DNA of 32,133 bases from positions 1 through 32,133 of the forward strand of contig NZ_DRGM01000007.1 of NCBI RefSeq assembly GCF_011050055.1, given 5' to 3'. This DNA comes from Pseudoalteromonas prydzensis (GTDB lineage: Bacteria; Pseudomonadota; Gammaproteobacteria; Enterobacterales; Alteromonadaceae). Of this stretch, positions 1 to 10,324 are shown piece by piece (position 1 is the first letter of the stretch; every line of letters starts with the position of its first letter). The notes beneath the pieces are model-generated. The model was not told where the DNA came from and made no database searches. It saw nothing but the letters and a program-made list of their open reading frames with translations. Position numbers and translations under genes: made by a program.

Positions 1-1
1 A

Positions 2-35
2 GTCTCGTGGGCTCGGAGATGTGTATAAGAGACAG
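2..35 (+). other. Sequencing-library adapter (Nextera read-2 type), artefact
   Basis: Bases 2-35 match the Illumina Nextera read-2 transposase adapter as I know it. They end with the 19-base Tn5 mosaic end (AGATGTGTATAAGAGACAG, 17-35). The sequence then enters a tRNA in the middle of its D-arm side, so this is an untrimmed adapter at a contig edge and not a genomic transposon end. Confidence 0.95.
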
Positions 36-97
36 CACGCTACCTTGAGGGGGTAGTGCTTTCGGGCGTGGGGGTTCAAGTCCCCCCAACCGCACCA
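36..97 (+). tRNA. tRNA-Leu (anticodon GAG), 5' truncated
   Basis: The 3' two thirds of a class II tRNA are visible. The anticodon stem CTACC/GGTAG (40-44/52-56) encloses a seven-base loop with GAG at 47-49. A long variable arm follows. The T arm is GGGGG-TTCAAGT-CCCCC (70-86). The 3' acceptor strand ends with discriminator A94 and an encoded CCA (95-97). GAG reads Leu codons CUC/CUU, and the long variable arm and A discriminator fit tRNA-Leu. The acceptor 5' strand and D arm are missing because the adapter joins at base 36. Confidence 0.93.
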
Positions 98-103
98 TCT
101 TAG

Positions 104-136
104 AAAAGCCAGTAACAGCGATGTTACTGGCTTTTT
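104..136 (+). terminator. Rho-independent terminator of the tRNA
   Basis: A perfect 14-bp stem, AAAAGCCAGTAACA (104-117) paired with TGTTACTGGCTTTT (122-135), closes on a GCGA tetraloop. The 3' arm runs into a T-run and a second T-run follows at about 139. It lies 6 bases after the tRNA CCA end. Confidence 0.9.
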
Positions 137-257
137 GCTTTTTGTTGTATGTCGTGAGCAGAGATTTTCACCTCGGTTAGCTCCTCCTGTTTATTAAAAT
201 TAGTATCTCTTCAAGTATAGCGCTGTAGCGCACAGACGAAAAACTAGGGTTAGTCCA

Positions 258-271
258 AGTTATCAATAACT
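258..271. promoter_or_regulatory. Possible operator AGTTAT-CA-ATAACT upstream of regulator 1
   Basis: Two 6-base arms with a 2-base spacer lie 43 bases before the GTG start of the first Crp/Fnr-like gene. A second small inverted repeat, GCGCT/AGCGC, lies at 220-231. No convincing -35/-10 pair was found, so this is only a symmetry-based suggestion of a binding site. Confidence 0.3.
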
Positions 272-313
272 ATTACGTTCTTTGATATATGGATTTATCC
301 ATTGGAGGTCTGA

Positions 314-1033
314 GTGACTGCAACGTGCACCTCACCGGTTGTAAGCAACCATTTATTAAACTATTTACCTAGACTCGAATACCAATGGTTTGTTGAACAT
401 TGCACGCCAGTAGCACTGTTGTTCGGCGAAACACTGAATATTGCTGAGGAAACGATAAAATATGTTTATTTTCCAGTAACGGGCTTTATTTCATTACTTA
501 TCGAGGTTGTCGAAAAACAGCCTGTTGCGATGGGGTTAATTGGTAATGAGGGCATGTTAGGTGCCACGCTTGCGCTTGAAAACTCAAACGCTGCTATGAA
601 GTCGATTGTCCAAAGCTCAGGGCGTGCGCTGCGCATGGACGCCGCAATATTTAATCACCGGTTAGAAAGCAATCCGCTGGTTAGAAAATTAATACTCAAT
701 TATCTCTACGTGGTGATGCAACAACTCGCGCAAGCGGGCGCATGCAATAACGCTCATGAAGTGAAGCAACGCCTCGCTCGATGGCTATTAATGACACAAG
801 ATCGTACTCATTCAGAGCATCTGCAGTTAACACATCAGTTGTTAGCGAACATGCTGGGCGTACGGCGCAGCGCAGTGACGATTGCGGCAGGTTATTTACA
901 ACAGCAGGGAATTATAAGTTATAACCGCGGACAGATTAAGATCTTGTCCAGAGCTGGCCTCGAGCAATCATCCTGTCAATGTTATTTTGCAGCGGTGAAT
1001 AGTTACCAACAAACATTAGCCATTTATAAATAG
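314..1033 (+). CDS. Crp/Fnr-family transcriptional regulator (paralogue 1)
   Basis: A 239-residue protein with an N-terminal cyclic-nucleotide-type beta-roll (about 25-125, with the GNEGMLG turn near 75-82) and a C-terminal winged helix. The recognition region LLANMLGVRRSAVTIAAGYL is at about 176-195. It is probably a DNA-binding sensor-regulator. The N-terminal four-cysteine cluster of true FNR is absent, so oxygen sensing through an Fe-S cluster is not indicated. A conserved C-Q-C-Y near the C-terminus matches C-E-C-Y in the paralogue at 10391. The start is GTG with GGAGG at 304-308, five bases upstream. It sits immediately upstream of, and on the same strand as, the glucan synthase, so local control of that gene is plausible but inferred. 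Confidence 0.85.
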   Translation: MTATCTSPVVSNHLLNYLPRLEYQWFVEHCTPVALLFGETLNIAEETIKYVYFPVTGFISLLIEVVEKQPVAMGLIGNEGMLGATLALENSNAAMKSIVQSSGRALRMDAAIFNHRLESNPLVRKLILNYLYVVMQQLAQAGACNNAHEVKQRLARWLLMTQDRTHSEHLQLTHQLLANMLGVRRSAVTIAAGYLQQQGIISYNRGQIKILSRAGLEQSSCQCYFAAVNSYQQTLAIYK

Positions 1034-1198
1034 CAGATAATGCTCTGCGCTATATCGCAACAGATAATGACTATGTGCGCTGTCGTACCGAATCATAAAA
1101 ACTTTCCAGTTACATTATCCTGAATCGAACGCAAAAAGTATGGCTCTGGAAATTAAGCTGTTCACAAGCATGAGCTCATTTTAAAAATAGTACTCTCA

Positions 1199-1214
1199 AT
1201 TAGCGATCGCTAAT
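1199..1214. promoter_or_regulatory. 16-bp perfect palindrome before the glucan synthase gene
   Basis: ATTAGCGATCGCTAAT is fully self-complementary. It ends 22 bases before the ATG at 1237, overlapping the place where a transcript leader would lie. Its position and symmetry suggest an operator for a dimeric repressor or one of the flanking Crp/Fnr-type proteins. No regulator can be assigned from sequence alone. Confidence 0.45.
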
Positions 1215-1236
1215 CAGCAGAGAATTAGGGACAACT

Positions 1237-4200
1237 ATGTCAAATATTATTTCTGCATTTTTTTGCTCTCAATTTGCAAAACCACCGTGGAATAGTGTTC
1301 AGCCTGTTCGCGAAGAACTGTTTGGAGTTGAGCGATTAGTGCAGCATGCAATCAGTTTGGCTAAAGCACAAGCAGTGTCAAAATCAACTGCCAGAGTTGT
1401 GTCATTACAGGTTCGTCTCAAACAAAATGCATCAGTATTGTTGGCAGCCTATCATGCTAACGCCAAAGCATTGGCTACAGGGCATAGCGTTGTACCGGCG
1501 GCTGAATGGCTACTGGATAATTATCATTTAATTGAGCAACAAATTCGTGAAGTCAGAGATGATCTGCCGGATGGCTTTTATCGCCAATTACCAAAGCTAG
1601 CCAGTGGCCCTTTTGCGGGATATCCACGAGTTTTTGGTTTAGCGTGGGCGTATGTTGCTCACACGGATAGCCATTTTGACGAGCAGAGCCTTTGTAAGTT
1701 TATTAAAGCCTATCAAACCATCAATATTCTCACTATCGGCGAACTATGGGCCGTCGCGATTACCTTACGTATAGTGTTAATTGAAAATTTACGCCGACTT
1801 GTTGACCAAATTTCTGTTGGTCGCAGCGACCGTGATGATGCGGATCAGCTCACTGACCGTCTGATGATGTCAGGCAGCGCTGATACCGTTTTATTAGCTG
1901 AGATGCAAGCGCGTTCATCAGCCCCTTTATCGGAAGTTTTTGCAGCACAACTTGCGAAACGATTACGGGATCAAGATCCACATATCACTCCTGCGCTGAA
2001 ATGGTTAGAACAAAAACTAAATGAACAAGGTCTTTGCGTTGATGATGTAGTTCAACATTCGCAGCAACGCGAAGGTGCGTCCAATGTGACTGTTCGTAAT
2101 ATCATAACCAGTATGCGGTTGATCACCGATATGGACTGGACTGATCTTTTTGAAAAGGTCAGTCTCGTTGATGAAAAATTGCGTTGTGCAAGTGCGTTTG
2201 GTGACATGGATGCGGTTACTCGTAATCTATATCGCAATGCCATTGAACAACTAGCGCGAGGCTCAAAACTTTCTGAAGTTAAGGTGGCTAAGCTGGCACT
2301 GCAGGCGGGCAGAGATGCAAAGAAAAATACCGACAACCAGCAAGAAGCCGAGCGCCTTGGCGATCCTGGTTATTACTTAATAGACAAGGGCAGAGCACAG
2401 TTTGAACAATCACTAAAATTTCGGCCTAATTTAAGGCTTTGGCTGAGCCGATTGCATATCAAAATCGGCTTAGTAGGTTATGCCGCATCAATTGTACTCT
2501 TGGCACTTGGGTTAGTGATTGGGTCTATTTCTTTATTTGGTTTTCGCCAATTGCCGCTCGATTTATTTTTAGTATTAATAATTATCGGGTTTTTACCCGC
2601 CACCGAAATTTCAACCGCTATTATTAATCGTTCGGTCACTTGGCGGCTGAGAAACGGCACGTTACCTGGGCTTGAATTTAAAACCGGTGTGCCAACGTCA
2701 TTACGTACTTTGGTCGCGGTGCCAACATTATTGACTAATTCAAGCGATCTTTGTCAACAAGTAGAGCGTTTACAAGTGCACTATTTAGGTGGGGTCGATG
2801 GCGATTTAATATTTGCATTATTAGTTGATGGTTTAGATGCCGATCAACAAGTGCTAGCAAGCGATAATCAAATGCTGACAATAGTGGCAGCACAAATAGA
2901 CCATCTAAATCATCTTTACCCATCTGGTCCTGCGGGTAAGCGGTTTTTACTATTGTATCGGGGGAGGCAATTTAACCCCAGTGAAAATAAATGGATGGGG
3001 TGGGAGCGTAAACGTGGCAAATTACATGAATTGAACCGTTTGCTGCGAGGAGCCACTGATACTAGTTTTATCCCCTTGACTGGCAGAACATTAGAGGTCC
3101 CAGAGAATGTTCGCTATGTGATCACCCTTGATGCAGATACGCGGTTACCGCGTGATACTACCTTACGGCTTATTAGCCGGATGGGGCACCCACTTAACCG
3201 TCCTCGCTTTAATGTTAAGACACAGCGGATTGAAGCCGGTTATGGCATTATTCAACCTCGTGTCACGCCTTCATTGCCTATTGGTGCAGAGGGGTCTTTT
3301 TATCAGCGCGTTATTTCCAGTCCGGGCGGGATGGATCCTTACGCTGCGGCAAATTCAGATGTTTATCAAGATCTGTTTGGCGAAGGCTCTTATACCGGAA
3401 AAGGCATTTACGACATTGATGCATTTGAAGCAGCCCTTGCAGGGCGAGTAACAGAAAATGTCATGCTAAGCCATGATTTATTTGAAGGTATATTTGCGCG
3501 TGCGGCGCTGGTGTCGGATGTTGAGGTTGTTGAAGAGTTTCCAGCTCGTTACGATGTATTAGAAAAACGGCAACACCGCTGGACTCGAGGAGACTGGCAG
3601 CTATTACCTTGGATATTCGGTAAATTTTCTGGCGCAGATGCCGTGTCCTGGGTTGGTCGATGGAAATTATTGGACAACCTAAGACGCTCTTTAATTGCAC
3701 CCATCACCTTTTTGGCATTGCTGTTATGTTGGCTATTGCCATTACCATTAGCAGCAATAAGTACGGTTTTATTATTAGCGACCATCGCCATTCCAGTATT
3801 TACTCCCTGTTTATTTTCACTTATTCCACCAAGGCCTAGTGTCGAATTTCGTCATCATATTCGCATGTGGTTTGGGGATTTGCGTCTGGCATCGGCGCAA
3901 GTGTTTTTTAAAGTGGTATTTTTACCTGATCAAAGTTGGCGAGCCATGGATGCCATCGGGCGAACATTGATTCGCTTATTTGTCACTCGTAGTCATCTCT
4001 TAGAATGGACCAGCTCGGCACAATCCAATGGTGATCCGCGGCTGAATATCCTCGGCTTTTATAAAACAATGTACCAAGGCACACTCGTTAGCCAGCTAAT
4101 ATGCTTTGCGATACAGATCAATATGCCAGCGACTTGGCCGCTCGTGTTGCCATTTTTATTACTGTGGCTAACAGCTCCTCTATCCGCTTATTACAGTAGC

Positions 4201-7200
4201 CGTCCTATTGCGACAGGCAACCTGGATAACGTAGCACCATATGCTGATGTGCTTCGATTGACCGCTCGCCGAACATGGCGTTATTTTGAAACCTTTGTGA
4301 CTGATGAAGACAATATGTTGCCGCCAGACAATTTTCAACAACAGCCAGAACCGGTGATCGCGCATCGTACCTCACCCACTAATATTGGACTGTATTTATT
4401 GTCAGCCGTTGCTGCGCGAGATTTTGGTTGGATAGGTCTGCACGCTGTGATTAATCGTTTAGAAGCAACCTTTGCCACCCTTGATAAGTTAGCTAAGTGC
4501 AAAGGGCATTTTTATAATTGGTACGCCACCCAAAACTTAGCAACGTTAAATCCAGCGTACGTTTCATCAGTGGACAGTGGTAACTTTGCCGGTCACTTGA
4601 TCACCTTGGCGAATGCTTTGGATGAATGGCAACAGATGCCAGCTGCTCATCATTGCAACACGGGGATGCAAGATAACCTCAGCTTGCTGAGTGAGGCCAT
4701 TACAACGAATACTTTAATTGACTCACAAGATACTCAGCTACTGAATGCTACTGTGGCTGAAATAACCACGCTGATTGATACTGCGGCTACGATAGAGCAT
4801 ATCACCCCTAGCATAATTAAATTAGTTAACCGCGCCATAGAGCTACCAGTATTTGAGCTAACTACGGATGCGACCTGTGATGAAATTAGGTTTTGGCTTG
4901 AAGCTATAGCGACCTTGGCTGGCGAGCAATTACAAGATCATCAATTGAACATTTGTTCGCCTCAAGCAGATGTTAACTTAATACATCAATTGAAAAAGTT
5001 AGCAAAAACAGCGCGAGAGATGGCTAACGGGATGAACTTTGCTTTTTTAATTAATCAAGAAAGAAAGTTGCTATCGATTGGTTATTCGCAGTCTGACAAT
5101 AGTCTTGATGCTAACTGTTATGATTTACTGGCATCCGAAGCGAGGTTGGCCAGCTTGTTTGCTATTGCCAAAGGCGATGTGGCGACTAAACATTGGTTTC
5201 ATTTAGGGCGCACCGCAACGCCGTTAGGTAAAGGTTCAGCACTGATCTCTTGGTCAGGCTCGATGTTTGAATACCTTATGCCATCTTTGATCATGCGCGC
5301 GCCAGTAGGGAGTTTACTTGAACAAACCAACCGTTTAGTGGTTGCACGCCAACAAAGTTACGCTAAGCAACTGGGGATCCCTTGGGGGATCTCTGAGTCA
5401 GGTTTTAATGCCCGAGACATTGAATTTACCTATCAATATTCTAACTTTGGCGTGCCAGGTTTGGGCTTAAAGCGAGGGCTGTCAGAAAACCGGGTAATTG
5501 CCCCCTATGCGACAGGCCTGGCAAGTATGATTGATCCCGCTGCTGCTGTAGAAAACTATCAACGGTTACGTAGTATTGGAGCATGCGGGCGTTATGGTTT
5601 CTTTGAAGCGTTAGACTTTACTCCTTCACGTGTGCAGTCGGGCAGCAACGTTGCCATTGTTCGCAGTTTTATGGCGCATCATCAGGGCATGACCATTGTC
5701 GCTATTTTAAATTGTTTACGCGATGGTTTAATGCGTTCGCGTTTTCATCGAGAGCCATGTATCCAAGCCTGTGAGTTACTATTGCAAGAAAGAATGCCCA
5801 GAGATGTTGCAATAGGGCATCCTCGCGCTGAAGAAGTCAGGGAATCTGCCAGTGTGAATGCCAGTGAAGCGAATACAGTTAGGCACATAAAGGTTGCAAT
5901 GGATGTTGAGCCGACCACGCATCTATTATCAAACGGACGCTATACCGTCATGTTAACGGCAACTGGCACAGGTTATAGCCGCTGGGGGAATTTTGCGATT
6001 ACGCGATGGCATAGCGATCCGAGCTGTGACAACAGTGGTTCATTTATTCTGCTGCGTGATGTTGAAACCGCTAAGTCTTGGTCAAGTACTGCGCAACCCT
6101 TTACGAGCTCTGGTGGTGAGTTTACGCCATGTGTTTTTAGCGAAGATCACGCAAGGTTTATGAAAATAGACGGAAACTTAACCACCACAATGGATGTGTT
6201 AGTGTCGGGGGAAGATGATGGTGAAGTGAGAAAAATAGCAATAAGCAATCAAGGTCATTTCAGTCATGAAATAGAGCTTACGTCATTTGCAGAATTAGTA
6301 CTTGCAACAGCAGCGAATGATAATGCCCATCCCGCCTTTGCGAAGATGTTTGTGCAGACCGAGTTTAATCAAGAATATAAAGCGATTATCGCGACGCGGC
6401 GCAAACGCTCTGCCGATGACGCTGATATTTGGCTTGGCCATTTTGCAATTATAGAGGGGGAGATAACGGCAGAGCCACAATATGAAACCAGCCGTGCTGA
6501 ATTTATCGGGCGGGGTAATAACTTAGTCAATGCACAAGCCATGACTCTAACCTCATGCTCCTCGAGTAAGAAGCTATCAAATACGGTGGGGTGTGTACTG
6601 GATCCCATATTGTCCTTACGATATCGTATTAAAGTGCCTGCGCAAGGAGCCGTGAACATCGCATTTTGGACTGTGGTGGCGTCGTCCAAAGAAAAACTAA
6701 TAGCAATGATAGACAGGCACCACGATGCGAATGCTTATGATAGAGCAAAAACGCTGGCCTGGACCCAAGCGCAAGTACAGCTTCGTCACTTAGGTAGCGA
6801 ATATACCGAGGTGGCAGATTTTCAACGTTTAGCCGCGCCAATTTTATATGCAGATCCGCGCTTTAAAGCGTCATCAGCGGATATCATCAAAGGCATTAAG
6901 TGTCAGTCTGAACTGTGGGCACAGTCAATTTCTGGTGATCTCCCCATCGTGTTGTTATTAATTGATGATATTGAAGATATCGCAAAGGTTAAGCAGCTTT
7001 TACGGGCCCATGAATACTGGCGAATGAAATGCTTAGCGGTCGATCTGGTGATCATCAATGAACACCCATCGGGTTACATGCAAGACTTACATAATGCAAT
7101 TGAGACGGCTGTGCGAAGTAGCCAATCTCGGCCATCTTTTAATCATGATTATTTGGCAGAGCAGAGCATTGGAGCCGTGCATGTATTTCGTGCTGACATG

Positions 7201-9816
7201 ATAAACAGCGGGACTCGCGATATGCTGCATGCTATTGCCCGAGTGGTTTTAGTCGCCCGCCATGGCTTTATTAATAAGCAGTTTTTTTTGCGTACGGCAA
7301 AAACGCGCAAGCATGCGTTAACTAGCATGCTAAATCAGCAACCACGGACGTTAAACACGAATACACCATTGCCAAAAGCGCACTTACCAGAGCTGGAATT
7401 TTTTAACGGTTTAGGCGGTTTTGCTGATAATGGGCGTGAATATGTCATCCGTTTGCACAATGGTGAATGCACCCCTGCACCTTGGCTCAATGTTATTGCT
7501 AACCCGCGTTTTGGTTTTCATGTTTCGGCTGAAGGCAGTGGCTATACGTGGTCAGAAAACAGCCGAGAAAACCAACTGACCACCTGGTCAAATGATGCCG
7601 TGTCAGACCCCATTGGTGAGATTGCTTATGTATGTGATAAAGACAGCGGCGAAATTTATACTGCAACGGCTCAGCCTTTACAGGACAAGGGCAGTTATAT
7701 AATACATCACGGTTTTGGCTTCAGTCGGTTTAAGCATCAGGTTAGCGGACTATCATTAGATTTATTGCATTATGTGCCACTGGACGATGCAATTAAAATC
7801 TCTCGATTAACCATACACAATGAGTCAGGTCGAAAACGTCGGCTGTCAGTAACGGCTTATGTGGAATGGGTCCTTGGCACATCGCGAAGTACCGCTGACT
7901 GTTTTATTACCAGCTCGTTGGATACAAACAGCAATACAATTTTATTGCATAATCGGTGGGGAATGGCATTTCCAGAACGAGTTGCTTTTGTTGATATGGC
8001 AGGTGCACAAACTGCGTGGACAACCGATAGAAGCGAATTTCTTGGCCGCAATGGCAGCAAGGCTGCGCCAAGGGCTTTAAGTCAGCAGGTATCTTTATCT
8101 GGCACTGTTGGGGCAGGTTATGATCATTGCAGCGCTTTACAAACAAATATTGAGCTTGCTGATGGTGAAAGCCGTGAAGTTATCATGTTTATTGGCCAAG
8201 GCGACTGTGAGCAACATGCCTTAGAATTGGTTAGCAATTACCGACAAAGAGATCTGGATGAGGTGTTTGCCGGTGTACAAAACCATTGGCAAACCCTATT
8301 AAATAAAGTGCAGGTAAAAACCCCGGATCGCGCCATGGATATTATGCTCAACGGCTGGCTGATGTATCAAACTATAGCGTGTCGAATATGGGCGAGATCT
8401 TCTTTTTATCAAGCCAGTGGTGCTTACGGATTTCGTGATCAACTGCAAGATGGTATGGCCATCACCCTAAGTCAGCCAGCAATAACCAGAGCACATATTT
8501 TACGTGCCGCGGGTAGGCAGTTTGTTGAAGGTGATGTGCAACATTGGTGGTTACCGCATTCCGGACAAGGGGTACGAACTCATATCTCAGATGATCGCGT
8601 TTGGTTAGCACTGGCAACCGCAAACTATATAAAAGTAACGGCTGATAAAGCGATATTAACGCAACCTATTCCATTTTTAGAGGGCAAGCCGCTTGGCAAA
8701 GAGCAGCATGATGCCTACTTTAAACCGAACGTTAGCGAAGAGGCTGCCAGTCTATTTGAACATTGTGCTCGCGCACTGGATCAATGTATTCAGTTAACGG
8801 GTGAGCATGGCCTGCCATTGATGGGAACCGGCGACTGGAACGATGGCATGAACCTAGTAGGAGCGGCTGGCAAGGGCGAGAGTGTATGGCTTGGCTGGTT
8901 GTTGATACGTGCTATAGACTTATTTGCCGGTTATGCGCTCGAACAAGAAAATGAGGCGGATCGACTACGAGGCAAGCATTGGCAAGAACATGCTGAAAAA
9001 GTGCGTATTTGTATTGATGAACAAGCATGGGATGGACAATGGTATCGTCGAGCAACATTTGATGATGGTACTTGGCTTGGTTCAAAAAGTAATGATGAAT
9101 GTCAAATCGACTCTATTGCTCAATCTTGGGCGGTATTAGCAAATGGTACAGATCAACACAAAGTCATTACAGCCATGTCTGCCGTTGAAACTCATCTTAT
9201 CAAGCAGCAAGAACGGTTGGCCTTGTTATTTACCCCGCCTTTTGATCAAACCACTCATAATCCTGGATATATTAAAGGTTACCCGCCCGGTTTAAGAGAG
9301 AATGGTGGTCAATACAGTCATGCTGCTATGTGGTTTATTTTAGCATTAGCTAAACAGGGGGAAGGGAAAAAAGCCGTGGATTTATTTGCCATGGTTAATC
9401 CGATTAATCACGCCAGTGATGGTGAAAAAGTACAACGCTATAAAGTTGAACCTTATGCCGTAGCCGCTGATATCTATTCAATTTCACCTTATGTTGGCAG
9501 AGGTGGCTGGACTTGGTATACCGGTGCTGCTGGTTGGATGTATCAGGCGGGGTTAGAAGGTATTTTAGGTATTCGTCGTGAGGGTAAAAATTTAATTATT
9601 CAACCCTGTATACCTGAGCATTGGCCTGAATTTAGCGTTGCAATAAAAATCGCGAATAGCCACTTTGATATAACAGTAAATAATCAAGTGCCGCTTGCGA
9701 ATAATCTATTGCATGCAGAGCTTAATGGCACTTTATTAGCTAACCAAGGCTCATTGGTGAGTGTGGAGCTCAAAGACGGCTATCATCGTTTGACGATATC
9801 GGCGAGCGTCAAGTAA
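1237..9816 (+). CDS. ndvB: Cyclic beta-1,2-glucan synthase (NdvB/ChvB type)
   Basis: A 2859-residue inner-membrane enzyme that would make beta-1,2-glucan from UDP-glucose and trim or cyclise it. The size matches NdvB/ChvB (about 2800). Two membrane helices occur at about 408-465. The GT84 glycosyltransferase follows, with DADT (D632-x-D634) and the processive Q779-H-R-W signature. More helices lie at about 815-860 and 945-985. A glycoamylase-like domain follows (about 1010-1500). Two beta-sandwich segments start near 1560 and 2052. The GH94 phosphorylase-like catalytic barrel carries GTGDWNDGMN (2531-2540), the motif holding the GH94 acid Asp. The start is supported by AGGGA at 1227-1231. Products are usually periplasmic osmoregulated glucans. 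It is transcribed alone between two Crp/Fnr-type genes and is intact without frameshift. Confidence 0.93.
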   Translation: MSNIISAFFCSQFAKPPWNSVQPVREELFGVERLVQHAISLAKAQAVSKSTARVVSLQVRLKQNASVLLAAYHANAKALATGHSVVPAAEWLLDNYHLIEQQIREVRDDLPDGFYRQLPKLASGPFAGYPRVFGLAWAYVAHTDSHFDEQSLCKFIKAYQTINILTIGELWAVAITLRIVLIENLRRLVDQISVGRSDRDDADQLTDRLMMSGSADTVLLAEMQARSSAPLSEVFAAQLAKRLRDQDPHITPALKWLEQKLNEQGLCVDDVVQHSQQREGASNVTVRNIITSMRLITDMDWTDLFEKVSLVDEKLRCASAFGDMDAVTRNLYRNAIEQLARGSKLSEVKVAKLALQAGRDAKKNTDNQQEAERLGDPGYYLIDKGRAQFEQSLKFRPNLRLWLSRLHIKIGLVGYAASIVLLALGLVIGSISLFGFRQLPLDLFLVLIIIGFLPATEISTAIINRSVTWRLRNGTLPGLEFKTGVPTSLRTLVAVPTLLTNSSDLCQQVERLQVHYLGGVDGDLIFALLVDGLDADQQVLASDNQMLTIVAAQIDHLNHLYPSGPAGKRFLLLYRGRQFNPSENKWMGWERKRGKLHELNRLLRGATDTSFIPLTGRTLEVPENVRYVITLDADTRLPRDTTLRLISRMGHPLNRPRFNVKTQRIEAGYGIIQPRVTPSLPIGAEGSFYQRVISSPGGMDPYAAANSDVYQDLFGEGSYTGKGIYDIDAFEAALAGRVTENVMLSHDLFEGIFARAALVSDVEVVEEFPARYDVLEKRQHRWTRGDWQLLPWIFGKFSGADAVSWVGRWKLLDNLRRSLIAPITFLALLLCWLLPLPLAAISTVLLLATIAIPVFTPCLFSLIPPRPSVEFRHHIRMWFGDLRLASAQVFFKVVFLPDQSWRAMDAIGRTLIRLFVTRSHLLEWTSSAQSNGDPRLNILGFYKTMYQGTLVSQLICFAIQINMPATWPLVLPFLLLWLTAPLSAYYSSRPIATGNLDNVAPYADVLRLTARRTWRYFETFVTDEDNMLPPDNFQQQPEPVIAHRTSPTNIGLYLLSAVAARDFGWIGLHAVINRLEATFATLDKLAKCKGHFYNWYATQNLATLNPAYVSSVDSGNFAGHLITLANALDEWQQMPAAHHCNTGMQDNLSLLSEAITTNTLIDSQDTQLLNATVAEITTLIDTAATIEHITPSIIKLVNRAIELPVFELTTDATCDEIRFWLEAIATLAGEQLQDHQLNICSPQADVNLIHQLKKLAKTAREMANGMNFAFLINQERKLLSIGYSQSDNSLDANCYDLLASEARLASLFAIAKGDVATKHWFHLGRTATPLGKGSALISWSGSMFEYLMPSLIMRAPVGSLLEQTNRLVVARQQSYAKQLGIPWGISESGFNARDIEFTYQYSNFGVPGLGLKRGLSENRVIAPYATGLASMIDPAAAVENYQRLRSIGACGRYGFFEALDFTPSRVQSGSNVAIVRSFMAHHQGMTIVAILNCLRDGLMRSRFHREPCIQACELLLQERMPRDVAIGHPRAEEVRESASVNASEANTVRHIKVAMDVEPTTHLLSNGRYTVMLTATGTGYSRWGNFAITRWHSDPSCDNSGSFILLRDVETAKSWSSTAQPFTSSGGEFTPCVFSEDHARFMKIDGNLTTTMDVLVSGEDDGEVRKIAISNQGHFSHEIELTSFAELVLATAANDNAHPAFAKMFVQTEFNQEYKAIIATRRKRSADDADIWLGHFAIIEGEITAEPQYETSRAEFIGRGNNLVNAQAMTLTSCSSSKKLSNTVGCVLDPILSLRYRIKVPAQGAVNIAFWTVVASSKEKLIAMIDRHHDANAYDRAKTLAWTQAQVQLRHLGSEYTEVADFQRLAAPILYADPRFKASSADIIKGIKCQSELWAQSISGDLPIVLLLIDDIEDIAKVKQLLRAHEYWRMKCLAVDLVIINEHPSGYMQDLHNAIETAVRSSQSRPSFNHDYLAEQSIGAVHVFRADMINSGTRDMLHAIARVVLVARHGFINKQFFLRTAKTRKHALTSMLNQQPRTLNTNTPLPKAHLPELEFFNGLGGFADNGREYVIRLHNGECTPAPWLNVIANPRFGFHVSAEGSGYTWSENSRENQLTTWSNDAVSDPIGEIAYVCDKDSGEIYTATAQPLQDKGSYIIHHGFGFSRFKHQVSGLSLDLLHYVPLDDAIKISRLTIHNESGRKRRLSVTAYVEWVLGTSRSTADCFITSSLDTNSNTILLHNRWGMAFPERVAFVDMAGAQTAWTTDRSEFLGRNGSKAAPRALSQQVSLSGTVGAGYDHCSALQTNIELADGESREVIMFIGQGDCEQHALELVSNYRQRDLDEVFAGVQNHWQTLLNKVQVKTPDRAMDIMLNGWLMYQTIACRIWARSSFYQASGAYGFRDQLQDGMAITLSQPAITRAHILRAAGRQFVEGDVQHWWLPHSGQGVRTHISDDRVWLALATANYIKVTADKAILTQPIPFLEGKPLGKEQHDAYFKPNVSEEAASLFEHCARALDQCIQLTGEHGLPLMGTGDWNDGMNLVGAAGKGESVWLGWLLIRAIDLFAGYALEQENEADRLRGKHWQEHAEKVRICIDEQAWDGQWYRRATFDDGTWLGSKSNDECQIDSIAQSWAVLANGTDQHKVITAMSAVETHLIKQQERLALLFTPPFDQTTHNPGYIKGYPPGLRENGGQYSHAAMWFILALAKQGEGKKAVDLFAMVNPINHASDGEKVQRYKVEPYAVAADIYSISPYVGRGGWTWYTGAAGWMYQAGLEGILGIRREGKNLIIQPCIPEHWPEFSVAIKIANSHFDITVNNQVPLANNLLHAELNGTLLANQGSLVSVELKDGYHRLTISASVK

Positions 9817-10264
9817 AAAAACATTTTTATTGATATTATGTTGCTGTGCAGCGTAAATAATAAAGTAATGCATCAGAAAAAATCACGAGGGCATGATGGC
9901 TAGCAAACTTTTAAACAAGCTTAATCCATTGAAATAATAGTACAAATTCTAATGTGAAAATTAGAAAACCATAAATAACAGCAGACAATGAGCAAAATTC
10001 AATAATTTGTCTTGGCAAAGCACTGAATAGCGCGCAAGATGTATATTCACTTTTCGCTAACATAACGGCATAACGATTTCGTTATATTTATTGAAGTTAG
10101 GCGCTAAAAATGACGTGCAAATCATTTTCCACACATATCAGTTATGTAGGCAACTAAGCCGTTAACATAATGGCCGGTAGACTAATTAATATACTTTATA
10201 ATCTATATTAATCAGGTTTTCGGGTGAGTTCACGACACATAAAATTATCTGCAAATTATAATCG

Positions 10265-10278
10265 TTAATCTAGATCAA
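10265..10278. promoter_or_regulatory. FNR/ANR-like box TTAATCTAGATCAA
   Basis: It differs by one base from the TTGAT-N4-ATCAA consensus for FNR/ANR regulators and includes a CTAG centre. It lies about 113 bases before the start of the second Crp/Fnr-like gene and about 88 bases before the TATAAT. That is far upstream for classical activation, so it may be a remote site or chance. Confidence 0.4.
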
Positions 10279-10324
10279 TAAAGATAAAGAGATGATAGAA
10301 CATAATAACGTGGTAGCAATCATG

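Noticed and set aside
1034..1048. GCAGA/TCTGC mini-hairpin after regulator 1
   Set aside because: Only five base pairs and no T-run, too weak to call a terminator.
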